From assembly GCA_016713025.1 (NCBI GenBank), contig JADJPZ010000004.1, positions 3,759,001-3,823,000 of the forward strand: 64,000 nucleotides of DNA. The letters are read 5' to 3'. The DNA is from Saprospiraceae bacterium (lineage in GTDB: Bacteria; Bacteroidota; Bacteroidia; Chitinophagales; Saprospiraceae). How positions within the stretch are numbered: the stretch's first letter is position 1; each line of letters begins with the position of its first letter. The notes under the pieces were generated by a model. The model searched no databases and was not told where the DNA came from. It saw only the letters and a program-made list of their open reading frames with translations. Shown here piece by piece: positions 19,240-28,519 of this stretch. The position numbers were made by a program, and so were the translations under genes.

Positions 19240-21357
19240 ATGGAGCGGTTTGTGATCAAGAGAAACGGAGATTATAAGTTATTTGAAGCATATAAAATCA
19301 AAGACGCTATTCAAAAAGCCTTTGAAAGTGTTTCGGTAACATACACCGAAGAAATCTTTGAAAGAGTCAATATTTTAATAGGTTCGGTGACGGTCATCTC
19401 TGTGGAAGAAATACAGGATACCATCGAAAAAGCACTGTATGACAGTCGATACTTTGATGTGATGAAGAGTTTTATGCTGTACAGGCATACCAGAAAGATG
19501 CAAAGAGAACACGACAAAGGACTACGTGATGATACAACCTATATCGACAGCACACAAACCGTAGAGGAGTATATACACAGAAGCGACTGGAGAATCAACG
19601 CCAATGCAAATACCTCGTACTCCAATGCCGGATTGGTCAATAATATTTCCGGTAAAATCATTGCAAATTTCTGGCTGGATAAAATCTATTCTTCAGAAGA
19701 AGGATATGCCCATAGAAACGGGGATCTTCACATTCATGATCTCGATTGTCTGACCGGTTATTGTGCCGGATGGAGCCTGCGAGTCCTCCTCAATGAAGGA
19801 TTTAATGGTGTGAGAGGCAGAGTCGAAAGTCGCCCACCCAATCACTTCAGAGAAGCGCTGGGTCAAATGGCCAATTTTTTGGGTATCCTGCAAAGCGAAT
19901 GGGCCGGGGCACAGGCTTTCAGTTCTTTTGATACCTATCTTGCTCCGTACGTTTTCAAGGATAATTTATCCTACGCAGACGTACTGAAAGCCGTCAGAAG
20001 TTTTGTGTATAATCTCAACGTACCTGCCAGATGGGGTCAGTCTCCCTTTACCAATATCACCTTGGACTGGGTCGTACCCGATGATCTTAAAGAACAGTTT
20101 CCGGCCAGGAAAGACAGGCATCTATTTGAGCACGTCACTGCTGATGCCTTCATAGTCAGGATAAAAGAAAGAGGAGCTGTGCGACCTTCAGATATGTGTT
20201 ACAAACATTTTCAGCAGGAAATGAATCTGATCAATAAGGCATTTTATCAGGTCATGACAGAAGGTGATGCCAATGGACAGCCGTTTACATTTCCGATTCC
20301 TACGGTCAATATTACAGAAGATTTTGACTGGTATGGGGAAAACACTGAGCTGCTTTTTGAAAATACTGCCCGGATAGGATCATCTTATTTTCAGAATTTT
20401 GTAGGGAGTCAATACCTACGTGATGAAAACGGCCATAAAACCGAAAACCCTCTTGCCTATAAACCCAATGCGGTACGAAGTATGTGTTGCAGATTGCAAC
20501 TCGATCTCAGAGAATTGCTAAAACGAGGGAATGGACTATTTGGAAGCGCTGAGATGACAGGGAGCATCGGTGTCGTCACGATCAATATGGCCAGACTAGG
20601 GTATCTCTACTCCGGCAACAAAGTAAAACTATACGCCAAACTCGATGAACTCCTGAATTTAGCAAAATCTACGCTTGAAAAGAAAAGGATTTTTATTCAG
20701 GAAATGTTTGACAGTGGGCTTTATCCATATACACAAAGATATTTGCCCGGATTTAAAAACCATTTCTCAACCATAGGCGTCAATGGAATGAATGAAATGA
20801 TTCTCAATTTCACGCAGAATAAATACGATATTAGCTCAGAAAAAGGCATATCGTTTGCTGAAGATATATTGGATCATATTCGCCTCAAGCTAAAAACATA
20901 TCAGGAAGAAACCGGCAATTTATATAATCTGGAAGCTACTCCTGCCGAAGGCACCACTTACCGGTTTGCAAAGGAAGATATTAAAAGATTTCCGGATATC
21001 ATTCAGGCGGGTTCAAACGGAAATATTTACTACACCAATAGTTCACAGTTGCCGGTAGATTATACGGAAGATCCTTTTGAAGCCCTGTTGCTTCAGGACA
21101 ATCTGCAATGCAAATACACGGGTGGCACGGTGCTGCATCTGTATATGAGCGAAAAAATAAATAATGCAGAAGCCTGTAGGAATTTTATTAAAAAAGTAAT
21201 CACCAACTTCCGGCTGCCTTATATCACGGTAACGCCTGTATTCAGCATTTGCCCCATACACGGATATCTAAGCGGAGAGCATGAATATTGCCCAAAATGT
21301 GACGATTTATTACTCCAACAAATAAATACTCAAAAATATGAATTCGACAAAATGTAA
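19240..21357 (+). CDS. nrdD: Anaerobic ribonucleoside-triphosphate reductase, main part
   Basis: Class III, oxygen-sensitive reduction of NTPs to dNTPs. 705 residues: an N-terminal ATP-cone (VIKRNGDYKLFEAYKI...), the glycyl-radical-enzyme barrel (GDLHIHDLDCLTGYCAGWSL), and C-terminal metal cysteines in FSICPIHGYLSGEHEYCPKCD. The frame stops at 21357 before the glycyl-radical loop, which every active NrdD needs. That loop is encoded in another frame by the overlapping piece at 21338-21520. So this is either a frameshifted gene (+1) or a reductase split into two polypeptides. Confidence 0.88.
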   Translation: MERFVIKRNGDYKLFEAYKIKDAIQKAFESVSVTYTEEIFERVNILIGSVTVISVEEIQDTIEKALYDSRYFDVMKSFMLYRHTRKMQREHDKGLRDDTTYIDSTQTVEEYIHRSDWRINANANTSYSNAGLVNNISGKIIANFWLDKIYSSEEGYAHRNGDLHIHDLDCLTGYCAGWSLRVLLNEGFNGVRGRVESRPPNHFREALGQMANFLGILQSEWAGAQAFSSFDTYLAPYVFKDNLSYADVLKAVRSFVYNLNVPARWGQSPFTNITLDWVVPDDLKEQFPARKDRHLFEHVTADAFIVRIKERGAVRPSDMCYKHFQQEMNLINKAFYQVMTEGDANGQPFTFPIPTVNITEDFDWYGENTELLFENTARIGSSYFQNFVGSQYLRDENGHKTENPLAYKPNAVRSMCCRLQLDLRELLKRGNGLFGSAEMTGSIGVVTINMARLGYLYSGNKVKLYAKLDELLNLAKSTLEKKRIFIQEMFDSGLYPYTQRYLPGFKNHFSTIGVNGMNEMILNFTQNKYDISSEKGISFAEDILDHIRLKLKTYQEETGNLYNLEATPAEGTTYRFAKEDIKRFPDIIQAGSNGNIYYTNSSQLPVDYTEDPFEALLLQDNLQCKYTGGTVLHLYMSEKINNAEACRNFIKKVITNFRLPYITVTPVFSICPIHGYLSGEHEYCPKCDDLLLQQINTQKYEFDKM

Positions 21358-21520
21358 TTCCTCATTGGAAACCCACAACGAAAAAAGGACCAAATGTCTT
21401 GTATATACCCGTGTGATGGGGTATCACAGGCCGGTAGAAAGTTTTAACATAGGCAAAAAAGGTGAACACAAACAAAGAATATATTTCAAAGAGCAGCCTG
21501 CACAGGAAATTAATCTATAG
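21338..21520 (+). CDS. nrdD: C-terminal glycyl-radical segment of NrdD in a separate frame
   Basis: 60 residues containing KCLVYTRVMGYHRPVESFN, the conserved C-terminal loop of class III reductases whose glycine (in RVMGY) carries the radical. It is in the +1 frame relative to the 705-residue part and overlaps its end by 20 bases, with an ATG at 21338 that could allow translational re-initiation. Start uncertain. It may be a frameshift product or a stand-alone radical-bearing subunit, by loose analogy with the YfiD spare part of pyruvate formate-lyase. Confidence 0.75.
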   Translation: MNSTKCNSSLETHNEKRTKCLVYTRVMGYHRPVESFNIGKKGEHKQRIYFKEQPAQEINL

Positions 21521-22175
21521 CATTTCCTCTTTTACATTGCTGGATTATCCCGATAAGGCGGCCTGTATTTTATGGTTTGCAGGGTGTAATATGCGATGTA
21601 GTTATTGCTACAATCCGGAAATCGTAACCGGAAAGGGGAAATATACATTTGAGGATATAAGAAAATTTCTCATATCGCGACAGCATTTACTGGATGCAGT
21701 AGTAATGAGCGGAGGAGAATGCCTCTTAAGTGATGGAATAAAAGATATTATTGGAGAGATTAAGTCTTTAGGATATTTAGTCAAGATTGATACCAATGGG
21801 AGCAAACCTGAAATTCTGAAAGACCTGATCAACAACCAACTGATCGATTACGTAGCATTGGATTTTAAGGCCACCAAAGCAAAAATGTTTCAAATCACGA
21901 AAGCGGATTTTTATTCGGAATTTATGGCAAGTCTTGACATCTTGTTACAATCAGATATTCAATATGAAGTCAGGACTACTGTACATTCAGCCTTACTTGA
22001 CCAAACAGATATTCAAGAGATGGGAACCATACTTTCAAAATTGGGATACAGTGGAAAATATTTTATTCAGCACTTTAGAAACGGAACACCAACTTTAGGA
22101 GATCTTGAAAAATCCACAAACTCATATGTAGATCTCACTATTAAAAGTGAAAATATAGATCTCATATTTAGGTAA
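21462..22175 (+). CDS. nrdG: Anaerobic ribonucleotide reductase activating protein (radical SAM)
   Basis: Makes the glycyl radical on NrdD using S-adenosylmethionine and a 4Fe-4S cluster. 237 residues with the CxxxCxxC motif in FAGCNMRCSYCYNPEIV (about 45-60) and VMSGGECLLS (about 83-92). The ATG at 21462 overlaps the NrdD C-terminal piece by 59 bases. Family similarity starts around IYSISSFTLLDYPDK (residue 19), so the true start may be slightly later. The tight overlap implies co-translation with nrdD. Confidence 0.9.
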   Translation: MNTNKEYISKSSLHRKLIYSISSFTLLDYPDKAACILWFAGCNMRCSYCYNPEIVTGKGKYTFEDIRKFLISRQHLLDAVVMSGGECLLSDGIKDIIGEIKSLGYLVKIDTNGSKPEILKDLINNQLIDYVALDFKATKAKMFQITKADFYSEFMASLDILLQSDIQYEVRTTVHSALLDQTDIQEMGTILSKLGYSGKYFIQHFRNGTPTLGDLEKSTNSYVDLTIKSENIDLIFR

Positions 22176-22285
22176 TGAATCTTGTCAATGATATACATAC
22201 ATTTGATTTTTAGTCGGATAAATGTGATTAACTCATACAATCTAAAGTAAATAGTTATTTTTGCCGTCTAAATTTAACTAAAAGT

Positions 22286-22717
22286 ATGTTTTCAAAAACA
22301 TGTGAGTATGCCATTCGTGCGACAATTTATATTGCTTCCCAAACGATCATAGGAAAGAGGGTTAGTATCATAGATGTTGCCCAAAAAATCCAGTCTCCAG
22401 AATCTTTCACATCCAAAATTCTGCAAAAACTTGTAAAAAACAAAATCATACGTTCTGTAAAAGGTCCTGGAGGGGGATTTGAAGTAGATGCTGTCAATCT
22501 GGAAGGTATAAAACTGAAAAAAATAGTTGAAGCATTCGAAGGAGATGTATTAAATCGTTGTAGTTTAGGTCTTACTGAGTGCTCAGATATACAGCCATGT
22601 CCATTTCACTATAAATACAAACCGGTTAAAGAAAAATTACTTCATATTTTTGAAAACACAAGCCTGAATGATTTGATGAAAGGATATCAGGATGGCGAAA
22701 CATTTTTAAGGGTATAA
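22286..22717 (+). CDS. Rrf2-family transcription regulator (NsrR/IscR-like)
   Basis: 143 residues: winged helix at the N-terminus (MFSKTCEYAIRATIYIASQ...) with GGFEVDAV, and three cysteines in RCSLGLTECSDIQPCPFHYKY (about 92-105; spacing C-x6-C-x5-C), which in this family ligate an FeS cluster. NO sensing is the likely role, since ric lies upstream and NO reductase converges from the other side. The spacing differs from both IscR and NsrR types, so the sub-type is uncertain. A TATTTTTG box at 22256-22263 could be its -7 element. Confidence 0.85.
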   Translation: MFSKTCEYAIRATIYIASQTIIGKRVSIIDVAQKIQSPESFTSKILQKLVKNKIIRSVKGPGGGFEVDAVNLEGIKLKKIVEAFEGDVLNRCSLGLTECSDIQPCPFHYKYKPVKEKLLHIFENTSLNDLMKGYQDGETFLRV

Positions 22718-22721
22718 AAAA

Positions 22722-22749
22722 ATAGCTGCCAAAATACTTTGACAGCTAT
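22722..22749. terminator. Bidirectional hairpin terminator between rrf2 and norB
   Basis: ATAGCTG (22722-22728) and CAGCTAT (22743-22749) form a stem preceded by an A-run and followed by AT-rich DNA, placed between convergent genes. Confidence 0.6.
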
Positions 22750-22771
22750 CTATAATAACATTCTAAAATCT

Positions 22772-25150
22772 CTATTGTACTAATTCTGGTTCTAAAATCT
22801 CAGGTACTTTCGGAACTTCTATTATTGGATCCATTTGCTCTATGGTATCAATAGTCGGCTTGAGAGATCTGATCCTTGAAACAATAAACCAAGTTAAAGG
22901 TAAGACACCGCCGAAGAAGAATACAGAAGCACCAATACCTCTCATCCATGTCAGGCTATTGAAGAAACCATAATCTACGAATTCGTGTGATCTGCCATAC
23001 CAAAGTCCTTGCTCCACAACAGCTTTAAATTGAATTGATCCGGCTGGAAACAAGTCCAGCAGTACCATCAGCATTAAACCGACGTTGATCGACCAGAATG
23101 AGAAGTTGACTACCTTTTTATTCCAATATTGTTCTTTGATCATGAGCCTGGAAGCAAATATAAGAGCTGCCAGAGAAATATTGCCATACACTCCCATCAG
23201 CGCAGCATGTGCATGATTTACAGTCAGATATGTTCCATGTTCAAAGTAATTCATAATCGGCAAATTAATAATAATACCCAAAACGCCGGCACCAAAGAAG
23301 TTCCAGAAATTGACCGCAATCAGGAAAAGGAATACTTCCGGAAAACCAAAATTTCCCAGATTTTTGTGTTCGACATCTCCAACAGCTAATCTGGGCATAT
23401 TTTTGAATCTCCAGGCTTCAACTGTCAATAGTATCAAAGGAACAAACTGCAGAGTGGAGAATACACTACCGAGTGCCATAGTTGCTACTGGTTTGGCATT
23501 CCAGTAGAAGTTATGTGATATACCCAACAAGCCTGTACCTAAAAATAATATTGTAGCAAAATAAACTACTCTTATAGCAGCCTGTCTACTCACAAGACCC
23601 ATGAGGACCATAAGGTAACTTACAATCACAGTGATGAATACTTCGAAAAATGCTTCCACCCACATGTGAATGACCATCCATCTCCAGAAGTCGGCGATAA
23701 CAAAGTTGGTTTCGGGTTTGGCTACAAATCCAGATAGAAAAAGTAATGGAATTCCAATAACAGAATAAAGAATCCAGTTGGGCAAATTCCATGGTTCCTT
23801 TTTGATAAGTGCTGGTTTTATCCCTCGATAAACAACTATCATCCATAATATAAAAATACCCATTAATAAAACCTGGAACCCTTTTCCGAAATCTACAAAC
23901 TCCCAACCCTGATGTCCCAACCAGTACCACCATTCACCCATCAGTCCTAACGGGCCTAAAACCATTCCTGTGAGAGATCCACCAACGAGAATAAAAAGAA
24001 GTACAAACAAAGTATTGATTAATCGTAATTGGCCCGCAATTTCCTTTTTGGCCAATATCGGCAAAATAAAAATAGAAGATGCTATCCAGCATGTAGAAAT
24101 CCAGTACAACGATAACATTAAATGCCAGCTTCTCGAAATAGTGACAGGAAAACTATTATTTATTTCGATACCAAAAAATCCAAGCCAATTGACAAAGTCG
24201 TTGAGTGTAATCAGGCCGCTTGATACCTGAATGAAAAATAAAAGAATGGCTACAAAAAAGAATTTAAATGTGGCTTTTTGAGTAGGGGTTGGAGAAAAAG
24301 CTTTTACCCTTTCTGCAGAAAATAAATCTTTAGTAGCGGGTTTGAAAAATTTATTGGGAAGTTGATTATACTGACCAATAAAATAAAGTACTATACCACA
24401 CATCAAAACAAATGCCAACAAGCCCAGTACACTCCATAATATTACAGGAGATGTCGGGGAATTTCCGGCAGATGGGTCAAAAGGCCAATTATGTGTATAA
24501 CTATATTTGGCTCCCGGCCTTTCTGTTACGCAAACCCATGCTCCCCAAAAGAAAAAAGAACTCAAATCGTTGATTTCCTGAGGGTCTTTGATATATCCGG
24601 AAGGAAGAGAACCCGCCGCTCCTTTTTGATTGATGAATATATTAGTATAATAATTTTGCACCTTCTGATGTGCATAGACTTGTGCAGGGGTCAGTAATAC
24701 TAGGTCGGTAGATTTATCATATCTATTGACCTTAAGTTCCTGCTTTACTTTTTCATTTATTTGCGATATCTCAAACTGATCGGGATTGGTACCTTTTACA
24801 GTTTTAAACTCATTACTATAGTATTCAACCATGCCTACATTCATCTGATGTAAAGCTTCAGCGGTAAAATCAGGTCCTCGTTGTGCGCCGTCCCCAAAGA
24901 AACTACCATATTCCATCAATGCATATTTATGGAAGACCTCCTGACCTCGTTCAATAGTTTTCTGATCAAAAACCAAATTATTTTTTTCATCATTAAATCC
25001 AGCCATCGGTGGGGCATCGATATAAGTTTGAAATCCTATCATACCTACCCCTAATAGACTGATGATAAGTATAAAAGTCAAAGGTGCCCACCAGTTTTTA
25101 GTGTTCATTATGTAACTCATACTTGTAGAAGAAGAATGCTGATTGTCCAT
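22772..25150 (-). CDS. norB: Quinol-dependent nitric oxide reductase (qNor)
   Basis: Reduces 2 NO to N2O with electrons from quinol in the inner membrane. 792 residues with about 14 TM segments. The N-terminal TM is followed by a periplasmic extension (about 45-230) that in qNor replaces NorC, then the heme-copper-oxidase-like core. Candidate heme and FeB ligands lie in SRSWHLMLSLYW, IHMWVEAFFEVF (with the conserved glutamates) and VNHAHAALMGVYGN. Length fits qNor. No accessory norD/norQ nearby. It converges on the Rrf2 gene that probably controls it. Confidence 0.93.
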   Translation of the reverse strand: MDNQHSSSTSMSYIMNTKNWWAPLTFILIISLLGVGMIGFQTYIDAPPMAGFNDEKNNLVFDQKTIERGQEVFHKYALMEYGSFFGDGAQRGPDFTAEALHQMNVGMVEYYSNEFKTVKGTNPDQFEISQINEKVKQELKVNRYDKSTDLVLLTPAQVYAHQKVQNYYTNIFINQKGAAGSLPSGYIKDPQEINDLSSFFFWGAWVCVTERPGAKYSYTHNWPFDPSAGNSPTSPVILWSVLGLLAFVLMCGIVLYFIGQYNQLPNKFFKPATKDLFSAERVKAFSPTPTQKATFKFFFVAILLFFIQVSSGLITLNDFVNWLGFFGIEINNSFPVTISRSWHLMLSLYWISTCWIASSIFILPILAKKEIAGQLRLINTLFVLLFILVGGSLTGMVLGPLGLMGEWWYWLGHQGWEFVDFGKGFQVLLMGIFILWMIVVYRGIKPALIKKEPWNLPNWILYSVIGIPLLFLSGFVAKPETNFVIADFWRWMVIHMWVEAFFEVFITVIVSYLMVLMGLVSRQAAIRVVYFATILFLGTGLLGISHNFYWNAKPVATMALGSVFSTLQFVPLILLTVEAWRFKNMPRLAVGDVEHKNLGNFGFPEVFLFLIAVNFWNFFGAGVLGIIINLPIMNYFEHGTYLTVNHAHAALMGVYGNISLAALIFASRLMIKEQYWNKKVVNFSFWSINVGLMLMVLLDLFPAGSIQFKAVVEQGLWYGRSHEFVDYGFFNSLTWMRGIGASVFFFGGVLPLTWFIVSRIRSLKPTIDTIEQMDPIIEVPKVPEILEPELVQ

Positions 25151-25216
25151 CTTGATAATTTTAAAGGTTAAAAAATAAATTTGTTTAAATAGAAAAGAAG
25201 AGATATAACAAATTCA

Positions 25217-25240
25217 GGCATCACGCCTTAACGTGATGCC
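25217..25240 (-). terminator. Hairpin between the haloperoxidase-like gene and norB
   Basis: GGCATCACG (25217-25225) and CGTGATGCC (25232-25240) form a perfect 9-bp stem with a 6-base loop. It is placed to end the haloperoxidase transcript or attenuate read-through into norB. There is no strong T-run on the minus side. Confidence 0.5.
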
Positions 25241-25297
25241 ATTATAAGTGAACACTTAAATACGGTTCAAGGGGATTAGTAGCTTTTTATATGATCT

Positions 25298-26698
25298 TTA
25301 TTTTTTCCAGGGCAACTTATTTACCGTTCTGCCTATTTCGGTACCATATCTTACGCCCTCTTCAGCATCCATTCTGAAGTGTACACCAAGAGGTACCCGA
25401 GACCATGCATTTTCCAAAGCCATGTCATAAAAACTGCTGAAAGTGCGTGGATATCCACTGAATTCCGGCCGGTTTTTATGACAATTATCAGTCATTCCAT
25501 AGCTGTAACCAAAAACACTCGCAAGGGCTTCAGCTGAAGCGGCTCCAAAAGTAGCGTGTCCTGATGGATATGCCGGAAAAGATGGAGTAATACCTTTATC
25601 ACCTGTAAGTGGATTATCCAAATTGGGCTTCCAGCTAGGGTCGATAAGCCTGTTAATATAAGTTTGGGGCCTTTCAAGATTATAGTGATATTTTGAATTC
25701 CAACAGCCTATGCCTGCATCATGCAGGGCAATACCCACTTTAGCATTGGCGACAATAGCTTGTTCCAGATTTGCTTTTTCATTAATATAAACCTGATCTG
25801 CTATGGCTATCCATCTGGATGGCGGACTGAAAGTCAAACCCAATAAATCGTCACTCCAAAACTCTCCTAACCACTCTGTCTGATAAGATAATGATGGGGT
25901 GTTTTGGGCCATAACCTCAATAGCCTGAGCGTAAAATCCTGATTTAGTATCTTCACTAAATGGAGCATATGATGTGAAAGGACGACAAATTTTTAAGTCG
26001 GCATTTATAGCCATCGTTCTTCCTTTGCCCCAGTATGGAAACATTCCCGCACCAGGCCCGGGATAAGTTGCCCTCCAGTCTCCGTTTTTCTTAAACTTGG
26101 TTTCCCATTTATAATCTTCAAAAACATTCTTATATTTGTCAAAAGTAGCTTCATCTGTTTTCATAAATTCCCAGACAGCAGAAGCAACGACCTCACCATG
26201 ATTTTTAGATCTCAAAAATACTTCCTGATTGGTTTCACTCAGGAATTGTTTTTCATTTTGATCAGACAACGCCTTTATTTTATTATATTGGGAAGGAGCT
26301 ACATCCGGAAATAACCTGCTTAGTAAATAATTGTTGACAGCGTTCACCACAGTTGGCCAGTGATACTCTTGATTCAGGTTAATATTGGGAAGTTTTAATC
26401 CCGGATAAAGATGGGCAAGTGAAGCATACTCGGGCATACCCGCTACTGTTGCTTCATAATTTGCTAGCCCTACGTAACCCAATGAATTGGAAACCGGTCC
26501 AGGTCTGTATCCGGCGGCATGTCTTTCAATGTCCAACCATACGCTATTCCATTGATGTACCACCTGATAATCAAACTGATTTACGGTTTTGAATAAAGGG
26601 ACCTCCTCGTCCGTAATATCTTTTTTGCAGGACGGAAGGATAACTATAGTAACAATGCTGAGAATAAAAAGAATTCGAGAAAAAAATTTTGTTAACAT
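25298..26698 (-). CDS. Vanadium-haloperoxidase/PAP2-type lipoprotein
   Basis: About 466 residues from the start at 26698 (MLTKFFSRILF), chosen because a lipoprotein signal with lipobox VILPSC follows directly; an ATG at 26734 would put 12 extra residues ahead of it. All three vanadate/phosphate motifs of the family are visible: KYHYNLERP (KX6RP), YPSGHA (PSGH) and SRVPLGVHFRMD (SRX5HX3D). The enzyme may oxidise halides with peroxide or be a phosphatase; sequence alone does not separate these. It shares a 19-base dyad upstream with the ric operon, suggesting common stress control. Confidence 0.85.
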   Translation of the reverse strand: MLTKFFSRILFILSIVTIVILPSCKKDITDEEVPLFKTVNQFDYQVVHQWNSVWLDIERHAAGYRPGPVSNSLGYVGLANYEATVAGMPEYASLAHLYPGLKLPNINLNQEYHWPTVVNAVNNYLLSRLFPDVAPSQYNKIKALSDQNEKQFLSETNQEVFLRSKNHGEVVASAVWEFMKTDEATFDKYKNVFEDYKWETKFKKNGDWRATYPGPGAGMFPYWGKGRTMAINADLKICRPFTSYAPFSEDTKSGFYAQAIEVMAQNTPSLSYQTEWLGEFWSDDLLGLTFSPPSRWIAIADQVYINEKANLEQAIVANAKVGIALHDAGIGCWNSKYHYNLERPQTYINRLIDPSWKPNLDNPLTGDKGITPSFPAYPSGHATFGAASAEALASVFGYSYGMTDNCHKNRPEFSGYPRTFSSFYDMALENAWSRVPLGVHFRMDAEEGVRYGTEIGRTVNKLPWKK

Positions 26699-26726
26699 AA
26701 TACTTTGATTTAGAGAGTTATAAATA

Positions 26727-26745
26727 ATGGACAAATATATCCACT
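26727..26745 (-). promoter_or_regulatory. Operator-like dyad shared with the ric operon
   Basis: On the minus strand AGTGGATATATTTGTCCAT, differing by one base from the site at 17831-17849. It is 29 bases ahead of the haloperoxidase start. The exact repeat in front of two NO-cluster transcripts makes it a candidate regulator site. Confidence 0.55.
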
Positions 26746-27084
26746 ATAAAAATACTTAGGTAATTATTTTCATAAAAAATAAAAATTAAAAAAAATAATA
26801 TTTCATATACGTATGTAACACATTATAAATTGTTTATATATTTATATATATTAAATATTAATTTTGTTATTTTGTTCTTAGTGGCCCCAATAAAGGCATT
26901 TTCAATTCAAATGAAATTTTAACAAAGTGGACCTAAATGAGACTTTTAGCTAAAGAGAGTAGATATTATGTAGGTTTTCATGATCTGACGCATAAAATTC
27001 AAAAGCATAAGAGTATTATTTTTGTGCCTTTTAATAACATTTAGTAATAAGCTCTGTGATTGGATTTAAATATAAGATCAGAAC

Positions 27085-27230
27085 CAAAACCATGTTAAAA
27101 TCCTGATCCCATATACACGGCAACAGATGGCTGATTTTCTGGGATTGCGGGTGGAAACAGTCATCAGGACCCTGATCAAAATGGAAGAAGATGGAAAGGT
27201 AGAGATCAGAAGACGTAAATTGTATTATTA
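27085..27230 (+). pseudogene. 3' fragment of a crp/fnr gene
   Basis: About 146 bases nearly identical to the end of the regulator gene at 9950-10543, covering the helix-turn-helix and the stop codon. The first three-quarters are missing. It abuts the gene at 27237 just as the complete regulator abuts the truncated remnant at 10552. The rest of 26746-27084 is AT-rich with no gene seen. Confidence 0.85.
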
Positions 27231-27236
27231 AAAATA

Positions 27237-28439
27237 ATGGAACAAAGCAAAAAGGATTTTTTTATCAAAGCGGGCATCATAAATCTCACTATCGTTGCCC
27301 TTGTCGGTGCGTTGATGAGGTACAAAATAGGATTTGAGTTTCCTTTTTTCAGCCAAAAAAATTTGCTTCATGCACATTCACATTATGCTTTTTCAGGTTG
27401 GGTGACTCATATCCTGTATACATTGATGGTTTTATTTCTTAGAAATCATATAAAAAATCAGACCGTTTATTTTCGTCTGTTGTTGGCCAATCTTCTATGT
27501 GCTGCAGGTATGATGATTTCATTTACTTTGCAAGGGTACGGTGCTGTCTCCATCACTTTTTCTACCTTATCTATCGTCATAGGTTATGGTTTTGCTTATC
27601 AATACATTAAAGATCTGATGAATATGCCTGACCATCCATCCAAGGATTGGTTTAAGGCTGCATTGCTGTTTAATGTTTTGTCATCACTCGGAACCTTTTA
27701 TCTGGCATATATGATGGTGACAAAAAACATCAACCAGCATGCTTATCTCGGCTCAGTATATTTTTATCTTCATTTTCAGTATAGCGGATGGTTTTTCTTT
27801 GCTATCATCGGACTTATAATGGATAAATTTTCAGAATTTCCTTCTTTTTCATACGACTCAAAGCTGTTTAAAACATTTTTTATAGCCTGTATTCCTGCTT
27901 ACTTTCTTTCGATACTATGGGCCAAACTCCCTTGGTATTTGTATATACTACCTGTAGCGGCTGTATTACTCCAACTTTGGGGATTGTCCCTGATCGTAAA
28001 AAAAGTCATGGCACATCTTGGTCATATAAAAACTACATGGCCGAAATCCGTACAATGGTTGTTAGGATTGGCCTTTTTTGCCTTGATCATAAAACTTTTG
28101 CTACAGGCAGGCAGTGTATTTCCTGAAATCAGTAAATTGGCTTTTGGATTCAGATCGATAGTGATTGCATACCTTCATCTGGTATTGCTGGCATTTACCA
28201 CTTTGTTTTTGTTGGGGTATTTGCTTCTGAATAATTATATCAGTCAAAATAAAGTTGCCGTGATGTCATTGATCGTTTTCAGTATCGGTGTTTTTGCCAA
28301 TGAGTTGGTACTCATGGTACAAGGCGTAGCTTCTTTTGTATATGTCCTGATACCATATCTCAACGAAACATTATTCGGAATCAGTCTTGTGATGCTATCC
28401 AGCCTGCTTTTGCTTCTCTTTTACTACAAAAAAGCTTAG
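27237..28439 (+). CDS. Polytopic membrane protein, heme-copper-oxidase subunit I-like
   Basis: 400 residues with about 12 hydrophobic segments and almost no soluble domain. The second segment begins LLHAHSHYAFSGWVTHILY (about 43-61); closely spaced histidines here resemble heme-ligand helices of NorB/oxidase subunit I. No other complete ligand set is obvious, so catalytic identity is uncertain. The gene sits among NO-related genes and was originally next to a Crp/Fnr regulator. It could be an NO-handling or oxidase-like protein, or a membrane protein of unknown role. Confidence 0.55.
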   Translation: MEQSKKDFFIKAGIINLTIVALVGALMRYKIGFEFPFFSQKNLLHAHSHYAFSGWVTHILYTLMVLFLRNHIKNQTVYFRLLLANLLCAAGMMISFTLQGYGAVSITFSTLSIVIGYGFAYQYIKDLMNMPDHPSKDWFKAALLFNVLSSLGTFYLAYMMVTKNINQHAYLGSVYFYLHFQYSGWFFFAIIGLIMDKFSEFPSFSYDSKLFKTFFIACIPAYFLSILWAKLPWYLYILPVAAVLLQLWGLSLIVKKVMAHLGHIKTTWPKSVQWLLGLAFFALIIKLLLQAGSVFPEISKLAFGFRSIVIAYLHLVLLAFTTLFLLGYLLLNNYISQNKVAVMSLIVFSIGVFANELVLMVQGVASFVYVLIPYLNETLFGISLVMLSSLLLLLFYYKKA

Positions 28440-28519
28440 TTTATCTTTACTTTTATGATTGTGCTCATAAATTAACTTTATGATTCTGAATTACTTTGTG
28501 GCATTAAATTTTAAAAATC

